Below, piece after piece: positions 46,612 to 56,428 of a DNA stretch of 64,000 nt. The stretch covers positions 28,021,503 to 28,085,502 of the forward strand of contig CM069450.1 of the NCBI GenBank assembly GCA_035610835.1, written 5' to 3'. The position numbers were made by a program, and so were the translations under genes. Position 1 is the first letter of the stretch; each line of letters begins with the position of its first letter. Below the pieces are notes generated by a model that did no database searches, was not told the origin of the DNA, and worked only from the letters and a program-made list of their open reading frames with translations. This DNA comes from Ophiura sarsii. Lineage: Eukaryota; Echinodermata; Ophiuroidea; Amphilepidida; Ophiuridae.

Positions 46612-47300
46612 GGCACGCCGTTTGGTTCAAAATTAACATTGTTTTTGCATGTCAATTTGTGATATTACGTGTAGGTTTTTTTTACAATAATATGTGTTTT
46701 TACCCCGGATTTGGTTTGGTCGGGGGTGTGCCGCTGGAGATTCAAAACCCATACCCATTTTTAGGGGTGATTTTGAAAAAATCGGTACCCATTTTTAGGG
46801 ATTTTCGCGAAAATAGACCTAACTTTGGTAAATTTTCGCGAAAATAGACAAACAGGACCCATGTCTAAGGATTTTTCAGTTGAAAAGCCTACCCATGGCT
46901 AAGGATGTCTCATGAAAAAACGACCCACTGGAGCGGCACGTCCCCGTATGCCTTACATACGTGAGTACCCCCCCCCCCCCCCCGGGTTTTTACGTGTCGG
47001 TTTTTTGATTTTGAACCAACCGGCGTGCCTATGACACGACGTTGGGTTCAATATGTGTTCAATTCAATTTGTGTTACGTCGTGTCTTTTTTTTTTAATTT
47101 TGAACCAAACGGCGTGCCAAGCCGTTTGGTTCAAAATTTAAAAAACAAAACAAAAAACAATTTGAATGGCACGCCGTTTGGTTCAAAATTAACATTGTTT
47201 TGTATATCAATTTGTGTTTTACATGTGTTTTGACTTGTCGGGTTTTTTGTTGTTGAACCGAACGGCGTGCCGAGGACACGCCGTTTCGTTCAAAATTAAC
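46612..47300. repeat. Array of inverted units around GGCACGCCGTTTGGTTCAAA
   Basis: The motif or its inverse occurs at about 46614 (+), 47012 (-), 47099 (-), 47119 (+), 47167 (+), 47257 (-) and 47274 (+). Neighbouring copies face each other and enclose about 100 bp of related AT-rich DNA, giving several alternative hairpins. Confidence 0.8.
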
Positions 47301-47403
47301 ATGTTTTTGTATACAATAACGTAAATCCAGAACATTTGGAACAGAGTGCTCAATACTAAATAAGTAGAGCAATATATATTATATAAAATCAAATTGATTA
47401 AAA

Positions 47404-47461
47404 TTCAAAAAAATAATAATAATAATAATAATAATAATATGATAATAATAATAATAATAAT
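47404..47461 (+). repeat. (AAT)n microsatellite
   Basis: About 19 AAT units with one interruption near 47438. Confidence 0.95.
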
Positions 47462-47869
47462 TCCGTATTGTATGTAAATAACATCCATTGTTTTTACTTT
47501 TTAGTATAAAATCGTGCTATCATATCCCACACAATACGGAGAGGGAAAAAATATATATATTTTGAGGGTACTTTTCTGTTTCCGTTGTCCAAAATTTCTC
47601 TCTGGCTTTGACCACGACTGACTGAAACAGATATCAATTATCATTTACTTAATTTAATTTTAAATGTTTAGCCATGGTTCAGATAATCATGACAAATGTC
47701 ATGGGGATGACATTCATATGTGATGTTAAGGATGTAGAACTTAGTGAGCGACCCTCATACTTTGCTTGCATACAGACAATGTTCTATTTGCCTAAAGCAT
47801 GAAATTATCATCTAAATCAAAAGTTAAAAAGTAAGGACTTTTTAATGTATACCAATTTTGAAAAGAAAC

Positions 47870-48310
47870 TCCACCCCATTGTGAAAAAAGTATAAGCTAG
47901 TGCTAATTATCCAAGACCACTTCTTTTCACATTTAAATGTCTCTATAAAATAGCCTGGTCCAATGTAGAAACAAAGCTTTTATTTGGATTACTCATGTGT
48001 GATGCACATCATGTACTCGTCAAAATGAGAATAATTACTTATTTTGAACAAGCATAATAAGAGTTTAACATAGAGAAGAATAACATATTATAGTAGTTGA
48101 CAAGTGATTAACAGAAGGCCTTTTTCCGTTCAAACGCGTTAAACAAGACAATTCGCTGCACTTTGTCTTTACATGGTGTGTATCTTCAGTCTGATAAATG
48201 TAAAAGATGATGAAAAAACAATGGACCTAATCTCATTGGGTTTCATGATGAAAAACATTAATGAACTTGGGAAATGATCGGTACTAATCATTTTTGATTA
48301 GGCGCTCAAG
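47870..48310 (+). mobile_element. Partial relative of the 54460-55778 TA element
   Basis: It resembles the right half of that element: GAAAAAAGTATAAGCTAGTGC here versus the similar 55045-55070, and GATCGGTACTAATCATTTT near its end versus 55750-55768. It lacks the hAT insert. The ends are not defined. Confidence 0.6.
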
Positions 48311-48339
48311 AAATGCTGCTTTATTATTATTATTATTAT

Positions 48340-48965
48340 TATTATTGGACAGTCTGAAGACCCGTTACTGTACACTCTTTATGGAACAGGCCTCGTATAG
48401 AAGAGAAATAACATGCGAGGATGTATGTGTCCTGGTATTTAAGGTGAAATAATATGCATTTAGGACGTGTCTGAAAAATCAGAGCATTATAACCCTACGG
48501 ATGGCCTAATAGCAGATAACACAGTTCCTATTGACATAACCCATCGTCAGATATGTGGTGGCAAGAAAATATATACAAATCCATCAAAATAAATGACTAA
48601 AACGTCCTAATTCACAAAAATGACAAAATGAGCCCAAAAAGCACCCAAAATCACCCAAAAACTACCCAAAGTAGCCCAAAAAGCCCCCAAAATGACTACT
48701 ATTTTTATTTTTAGAGATTAACTTATCACATATTCCTAATTATACCATAAGAGGTGGTGCGCAAATGTTTTACATGCCAAGTACTCCCATTTTATCAATT
48801 TCAATACCATCAAAAAGTCAAAACAAGATGGCCGCCAAAAGTAGCCCAAAAAGCGCCCAAGACACCACTTAGAAAATTCCCACCAAGAATTTTTGGAATC
48901 TACACAAAATTTTGATTAAAATATGAAATTTGTGGAGATTGTTTATAAAATGCCCGAAGGGACGA
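48340..48965. repeat. Dispersed repeat, copy 2 (inverted relative of 41096-41720)
   Basis: See the copy at 41096. An (ATT)n run at 48322-48346 lies at its edge. The repeated AGCCCAAAAAG phrase is more expanded in this copy. Confidence 0.8.
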
Positions 48966-49024
48966 AAAATTGAACATAAGCCTATGTACTATATATTAGC
49001 ATAATCATACGCTACTACACAATA

Positions 49025-49600
49025 TGAATGCCTTCATTGCACACTGGTCTATCGGTATGTCAAATCCGGCGCCACTGTTGTTACAGGAGCTAAATTGTGG
49101 GCATAAATATACGTATAAAGCTACATTGTGGGCGTTTTCCGCACTGTGGGGGTACCCCCACAATGCAGACGTTGCCAGATGGTTATAAATGGCCTCTAGA
49201 GGGGGTATAGCCTATCATCGATTTTGAGTGTTTTATGGGGTTATTTTTGATACCCCCATAGGGTCAGATTTCGTCATGTTTTTACGTGTTTGCACTTGTA
49301 TGTTTGTGTGTACTGTGGGTGTGGGTGCACTGATACAATACAGGTATATCGTATCATGGTATATGTTCATCGGCTAAGCATGAGCGGGTAATTTGACTAT
49401 GAATAAGGTTACGAGGTTTTAGAACTGACGGAAAATCAGATAAGAATGTCGAGGACAACCAAACAATATTTTATTATTGGCCTACTGCTGCTTGGAAAAT
49501 TCAGTCATGGATGATTAGTTCAATTGTTAAATGCTGTCACTTGGAGGCGCTGTAGTTAATGTCCATAGTCTACCACTGAAGACAGCAAACTGTCCAAATA
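49025..49600. repeat. Dispersed repeat, copy 1 (inverted relative at 63655-64000)
   Basis: Shared phrases include AATGTCGAGGACAACCAA and CACTTGGAGGCGCTGTA here, seen inverted at 63825-63845 and 63745-63765. This copy carries an extra 250-300 bp in the middle. Confidence 0.75.
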
Positions 49601-50044
49601 TAACCTGGGCTTTTTGGGTCACACCAATTAATATTTTAGGACTGAATGTGGAAAGAAAAAGTAACTGTGTCCATTTTAGTCATTATAATGTTAATTTACA
49701 TCTTTTCACTTTCTAATATGACCATAAAATAGTAGGTTCATGGCATGATGTAGTAAGCTTATCAATGATTTCACTTTTTTACACTGTTATCGATGATGAC
49801 AAGACTGCTGAATTCGGTGGGCTATTTTTTCATCGAGTAATTTGCCTGTATAATCTGCTTATGAGATCGAATATTTTGCCCTATCTTACCATTGTTTAGT
49901 AGTGGAAATGTCAAATTGAACCCGATCGCAGTGAATTTTAAGCAATTTGGACTTTTGTGGTAGAAGACTCATTCAAAATATAATCAAAACAGCCGATTTT
50001 AAGAAGACGATAGCATAGCACTCCAGCAAAGACCAATATCTTCA

Positions 50045-50515
50045 GAATTCACACCACCAAATGGTTCGCCTATAGGTTTACATGCAAAAGTAGTGTTACA
50101 AAATGCCAATTTTCTCGCTTATAAAGCGACTGGATTTTTCAATTTGATATTTTCCTTATATTTAATGATATCTTTGATCATTAAATCGAAACAATTATGG
50201 TATCCCCAAAAGTTCTGAGAAATTTGCCCCTAAAGTTGGACAATTGGTGTAGCGCCTCATTTATCAGAAAAAGTTGAGACATGTTACCAGAACATTTACA
50301 ATCAAAATGCATCCAAAAAACCTACAAAATGCATTGAAAATATTTCTTTTTGCACTGTGGTATTAGGTATATAGTTCTAAAATCAGTATTAAACTACAAC
50401 TTTAATCATTTGGGAGCAATAAGTACCATTTCTGATTAATTCTGTAACCATTGGGCCACAGGATGCCCAGCGATTGTCGTCTACAAGGACTGAAATTATT
50501 TACTGGCGTGGAATC
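50045..50515 (+). repeat. Conserved core adjoining minisatellite array B
   Basis: Second copy of the core at 39779-40215, beginning TTCACACCACCAAATGGTTC. It leads directly into the 60-bp units at 50515. Confidence 0.85.
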
Positions 50516-51178
50516 TATTAGGACGTTTTGTATTATTTGGGATGGAAGCGCAGAGAATATTAAATCAACTCTCTCTCTAATAGGACGTTTTGTATTATTT
50601 GGCATGGGAGCGCAGTGAATGGTAAATCAACTCTCTCTTATAGAACGTTAGGTATTTTTTTGCATGGAAGTGCTGTGAATGGTAAATCAATTTTCTCTAA
50701 TAGGACATTTTGTATTATTTGACATGGAAGCGTAGGGAATGGTAAATCAACCCTCTCTAATAGAACGTTTTGTTTTATTCAGCATGGAAGCGCAGGGAAT
50801 GGTAAATCAACTCTCTTACAGGACGTTTTGTATTATTTGGCATGGGAGCGCAGGGAATGGTAAATCATCTCTCTCTAATAGGACGTTTTGTATTATTTGG
50901 CATTGAAACGCAGGGAATGGTAAATCAACTCTCTCTTATAGGACATTTTGTATTATTTGGCATGGGAGCGCAGTGAATGGTAAATCAACTCTCTCTTATA
51001 GGACGTTTCGTAATATTTTGCATGGGAGCGCAGGGAATAGTAAATCAACTCTCTCTCTAATAGGACATTTTGTAATATTTGGCATGGGAGCGCAGAGAAT
51101 GGTAAATTAACTCTCTCTAATAGGACGTTTTGTATTATTTGGCATGGGAGTGCAGGAATGGTTAATCAACTCTCTCTA
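50515..51178. repeat. 60-bp minisatellite array B (about 11 units)
   Basis: Same unit and orientation as array A (38632-39778): TAGGACGTTTTGTATTATTT and GCATGGGAGCGCAG. It begins immediately after the conserved core. Confidence 0.95.
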
Positions 51179-51254
51179 AAGTCCTAAGTAAACTCCTCCA
51201 TTCCGAATTTTCAGGACATGAACTACTGAAATCACCATAGATCTTGATCCCACC

Positions 51255-51278
51255 GGGGGGGGGGGGGGGGGGGGGGGG
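51255..51278 (+). repeat. Poly-G tract, 24 nt
   Basis: Uninterrupted run of 24 G downstream of array B. Confidence 0.9.
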
Positions 51279-51624
51279 ATCAGTGAACATACCAAGCGGG
51301 TACATATCAGGTCCAATCACCTCTGAAAATTTGTCCTAAAACCTTATAAACTAAAATGTGGGCTTAATCATTTTGTACCCTATCATTTTTGGTTTCGCGG
51401 CTGTTTTATGTTTCTATTCATAGGGTTAGTAAGAGTCAATACCCAAGATAGACGAAGATAATGTTATTCTATTATAGACCTTTTATTCAGTAATGTCTAC
51501 TCATGTATGTCGCCATGCAATGCGGGATCAACCCAAGAGGAGACGGTTAACATACACATACATCATCAACATCTTTCCTGTTTTTCATAAAGACAAGTAC
51601 ATGTAGATTGTTACCGTACTTTAA

Positions 51625-51980
51625 AGGTATATTATGTGATCCTTTCCAGCGGAAGCCCTCATTCCTCGAAAAAAAATTGGAAGCAGATTTTCTTGCAGAT
51701 TTACTTTTCTGATCATAAATCATGAATATATATTCCAAGTTACAGTGCGATACGATTCCTAATAACCTCAAAATCATGGTTTTAGAGTGAATTGAGAGTA
51801 ACATTTTGATACAATCTATTTTCAAACCATGATTTTGAAGTAATTAGGAATAGTATCGATCCGTAACTTAGAAGATCTTTATGATTTATGATCAAAAATG
51901 CAAATCTGCAAGAAAATCTGCTTTCATAGTAAGAATCAATGATAGAGGGCGCTACTTAGAAAATATCACATAATATGCCT
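51625..51980. mobile_element. TTAA-flanked MITE, 356 bp
   Basis: It is flanked by TTAA at 51621-51624 and 51981-51984, with termini AGGYATATTATGTGAT paired to ATCACATAATATGCCT. No ORF is present. The interior shares sequence with 46000-46205. Confidence 0.85.
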
Positions 51981-51984
51981 TTAA

Positions 51985-53456
51985 GCAGTGTATATTATAA
52001 CACCATAACCAATGTAAACAATTCCTTTTAAAACAACTATCTTGAAATACAATGTTTTATGTATCACTTGGTTGTTGTACATGTATAACTCTGTAAATTC
52101 TAATATTCAATTAATATAATAGTTTGTTTCACTAAAAAGACTAATCAAAACATTTGAATAAAACAATATTGAGAATAAAAAATATATAAAAATAAAAAGC
52201 CCTCTGAAATGTACCCTAAATGGCGTAAACCAGAACACTATTTTGATACCCCTCAACTAACAAACCCTACCCTAAACGGCGTTACCAACACTCAATAATG
52301 CACCCCTATAAGGCGTAATATAGTCATGCTTAAGATAATCTTAATTCATAATCATGTGACATTCATACAGATATGCATGGGATCCTATACAATTATAGGT
52401 AGGGAAATATTGAAGATTTTTTTCAACATTTTGCATGTTTATTGAAAAGTCACACATACAACAATTAGTACCCCTAAACGTCGATACCTCGATGCTGTAA
52501 TGGATACCCTAAAGTGCGATTCCCCCTAAAAAATACCCCTTTTTCAGAAAGACGTCGTTGACGTTGTGTCGTGTCGTGAAATCTGGACCCTTTTCAACAT
52601 TTTTTTGGAAGCGGATGCGTACCGGCTTAGTATGTTCACTGACCCCCGGGGGTCCCACCAGTATGCTGGTATGCAGATATAGCTTGAAGGTGAATGCGGA
52701 TTACATTTCATGTACTAAGAGTAGAAATTACTCAATAATTTAAAACGGGTAGAGAGAGCCTACATTTCGAAGCATGGCCACCCTCGCATGGTTTGTGGTA
52801 ACTACGGTTATAAGAATAAGAATATGTGTACTATTTGTAAACCGTATCCATGTTATATTGTGTGACATAAATGCGTAGTGGTATTAGTATTTGCGTAGAA
52901 CCAGGGTTCGTTGTTCCACTTAAAACAATACTACCACCTGTATATCTGACCAATATAACGCAGGTATGGTATACGAACAATAGCTTTATTCCTAACTGAT
53001 ATGTGACCAGTCACGTCAAAAAGGACATGTTGTCAGCAAACACAGTTTTGAGATAGAGGCCAATATATTTGGTGAAATATAAAGAAAATAATAGAAAAAA
53101 TATGCTTCCTTGTGATTACAAAGTCTAATTACCTTCAACATACATTGTAGTTAGTATCATTTCAAAGCTTAAAATGTGCTCTTTCAACTAGTACCATGAC
53201 TCAGATTTGATTTGACATGTCTATTTTGATGTGTCGGGTCACATATGTTTTCTAATCATCTTTATTTAATTTTTGAATGATAATTGGCTTTACAGGAGAT
53301 ATAAAACTACATAAGGAATAATAACTGTGCATGCCCATAACTCAAACAAGACGTTCAAACCTGGCTAAACGTCCCATTGATAAAAATTACATATCATACA
53401 ATAGGCACCAATCACCATTTATTTTGCGTCTCTGAAATAGTTATTATCTCGGCCAC
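51985..53456. other. Noncoding interval
   Basis: AT-rich; phrases such as TACCCTAAA recur loosely at 52200-52530. No gene was recognised. Confidence 0.35.
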
Positions 53457-53460
53457 TTAA

Positions 53461-54105
53461 ATGGGGGGAGGGGGTGTGGACCCTCAGGTATAGCCTCTGT
53501 CAAACTGTCATAGCTTCTTCAATATTCATTTAATCTATATAAAAGTATACCATTTTTCCAGAAAAGGGTTCAATGAATCCAACTATGATCATGAAATTTA
53601 CCGTTTTGGAGAAAATTATAAAAAACACGTTATTTGAACCAATTTAGGTTTGGAAAAGATAACTTAAATATATTTTGTTAAATTTTGTCATTCTAGTTTT
53701 AATATAATCCTAATAAAATTCCCTAAGGAGTGGGCTAAAATTGTGAGTGATTTTTTACCTTTAAAATTATGTAAACATTTGGCATTTTTTGGACAATAAT
53801 TCAAAAAATAAATCAGATGTTCAAAACAAAACAAAAACACTCTTAGGGAATTTATTTGGATTATAATAAAACTAGTATGACAAAATTTGACAAAATATAT
53901 TTTTAGTTATCTTGACGAAACCTAAAATGGGTCAACAAAATCTGTTTTCCATAGTTTTTTTCAAAATGGTCAATTTCATGTTCATGGTTGGATTCATTGA
54001 ACCACTTTCTTCAAAAAAAAGGTATGTACCTGTTATATAGATTAACTGAATAATGAAGGAGTTACAGCAGTTCTACGGAGGCTATGCTGAAGGTCCAAAC
54101 CCCCC
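53461..54105. mobile_element. TTAA-flanked fold-back element, 645 bp
   Basis: The inverted arms (about 53470-53730 and 53838-54100) pair over some 260 bp, for example GGTATAGCCTCTGTCAAACT versus its imperfect inverse near 54075. TTAA occurs at 53457-53460 and 54106-54109; the right TTAA is shared with the next element. Confidence 0.75.
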
Positions 54106-54459
54106 TTAAAGGTAGATCATGTTCTGATTGCTGGCCCGATTTTCAATTTGATGTTTTCTATTTCACATGAAAGGTCATCCTTAAAATTGTCATATTCCAA
54201 ATGTTGAGTTGCACAACTCCATTGTTCTAATTTTAGAAGCACAATTTCATAAGAATTTTGCCCATTGAGTAGTTAAACAGACTGGCTGGTGGTTTCCGTG
54301 GTTAACCACCTTTGGCAATAATTCACCAAATGTTGGCCTATAATTTCTAAATAGAACATTTCTGGCCCCTAAGATTTTACAGACATAATGAGAAAAATAT
54401 GGGGATTCTTCTGATATAAAAAGAAAAAAATCATAGCCCCAAAATTTGATCGGAACATA

Positions 54460-55778
54460 CAGGCTGTCCCAAAATGATTAGTACCCATCGATGCCCAAAG
54501 TTCAATCATTTTTGTCATCATCAAAATCTATGGGATTAAGTCCGCTGTTTTTACATCATCTTTGTCATACTCTACTATTTTATTAGAATATTAGATCATG
54601 AATATCGTATTTATCAAACTCAAGACACACTCCATTACATGTATGTAAAACATGGAGATTTTAACTTTTTGACAAAGTGCTAAAAAAATGTGTGTGCTAT
54701 TACAGCTTGTTTGAAAGAAACTTGTGTATTCTCATAATCTCTTGTCTACTCAATATAATCTTGTGTGTCTTTCTGTTGTAACTGTTATTAGTATGGGTGT
54801 TCAAATCATTGATAATTATTCTCCTTAATTCAATTTAACCGGTAAAAGAAGTTTGTCACACTTGAGTGACCCCGTGCATTGTTTTATTTGACAAGTGTTT
54901 AGCGACTTCTTAATGAAGTGGTATTTGGTGAATCACCAGTGGCTTATATTTCATTTTCACATTGAATAATGGATTTCGTGAGGTTAAACACTAAGGGACT
55001 ATATCATTTTAGCAAGTTTGTAGGAAATTGCATCCCCAATATGAAAAAAAAGTCTAAGCCACTGCTAATTACCCATGACCACATCTTTACCTGTTTAAAT
55101 GTCCCTCAAGTTTAGCCTAAGACAGGGGTTCTCAACCTGGGGGTCGTGACCCCCATGGGGTCGTTTGGGGTTTTCCAGGGGATATGAAGGGTTCATATAA
55201 ATATAGGTTTTGGGGGAACCGTGTTACATTTCGCTTTAAAAAAGCTTAGAAACACCCAAAAGAAACGTTCAAATATGCAAAATGTCCTGCTCGCTACGCT
55301 CGCATCCAAACTAACCAGTTTCATTTATGATATCCGGCTGGTGTTTTTATTCAATTTTTGTTTTGGGGGTCACTGTACTGACCAGGAATGTCAAAAGGGG
55401 TCGTGGGGCAAAAAGGTTGAGAACCACTAGCCTAAGAACTAGCTCAATATAGAAAAAAGGCTTGGGGTCGCTCATGCGTGACGATCCATTTTTACTCTTC
55501 AAATTGAATCAAAATGAAGTAAGTAATAATGGTTTGAACAACAATATGATACAACAGCAGTTTAAAATAGAATGGAACCAAAAAGTGAAATCACCATGTC
55601 TTACACAATGGAGTGTAACTTAAATAAAATAAGTCCGATATTCATGATCAAAAATCTAATAAAAGGGTAATAGCAAATATGATAGAAAAACAACGAATCT
55701 AATCTCATTGATTTTTATGATGAAAATAATTATTGAACTTTGGGCATCGATGGGTACTAATCATTTTGGGACAGCCTG
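54460..55778. mobile_element. TA-flanked Tc1/mariner-type MITE with about 200-bp inverted ends, nested
   Basis: The ends CAGGCTGTCCCAAAATGATT pair exactly for 47 bp and imperfectly for about 200 bp. TA flanks each end (54458-54459 and 55779-55780). There is no transposase. It carries a hAT-type insertion at 55123-55429. Confidence 0.88.
55123..55429. mobile_element. hAT-type MITE, 307 bp, with perfect 8-bp target duplication
   Basis: The termini CAGGGGTTCTCAACC and GGTTGAGAACCACTA are the classical hAT 'CAGnGGTTCTCAACC' ends. The 8-bp duplication GCCTAAGA is at 55115-55122 and 55430-55437. No transposase is encoded. Confidence 0.93.
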
Positions 55779-55789
55779 TACACCTTTAA

Positions 55790-56428
55790 CGCTACTTGGC
55801 TTGATGGTGGATGTCCCAGGAGTGACACTCACAGGATTCATTGACAAAGTGTGTCCCCCTCAAAAACGATAGTCATAAAAAATACTCAAAGTCACTCAAA
55901 TATATTAATATAACCAAAAATGAAATTAACAACAGCAACAAAATAAAAATAACTGACAAATAGATTATGAAAACTAATAATTGTTATAAAGCTCTATTAT
56001 ATAGACTTGGTTTAGTATAGACCTGGTTAAATAGGCCAATAAATTATATATATTTTAAATAAGGGAATAAAATAAGGGAATAACACTGTGGTTAATATGT
56101 AAAATGCATTTTGAAAAATGAAATTTATTTTCATTTATTCCATCTATATCTAGCGCATGTGATTATCGGCGCTACAGGGGGGAAAAGTTTGCCCCCCCCC
56201 CCCTCTTTGCCAACCCCCAAACAAAAATTCAATTGAGTTCAAATCAGAAACACATTGACAATTTTAGCATATAAAAAGACAATTGTTTGATGCGCTTCGA
56301 GCGCATTTTCTTACCAAATTAGTTTAAACTAGACCACATATTGACAATTTTAGCATAAAAAGGACATTTTGCGCGCGAGTGCGCATTTTAATACCAAATT
56401 AGTTAGAATTAGATCAAATTTGACAATT
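55790..56428. other. 3' flank of the zinc-finger gene
   Basis: Two AATAAA signals on the minus strand (56124-56129 and 56134-56139) lie about 300 nt past the stop. A short direct repeat (TTGACAATTTTAGCATA with its flank) occurs three times at 56255-56435. Confidence 0.5.

Larger units (their letters stand above)
54110..55785. mobile_element. TTAA-flanked MITE split by a nested transposon
   Basis: The left end begins AGGTAGATCATG after TTAA (54106-54109); the right end CACCT is followed by TTAA (55786-55789). Without the insert (54460-55778 plus one TA copy) the element is 355 bp, close to its sister at 36186-36530. The sister shows continuous sequence at the insertion point. Confidence 0.82.
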
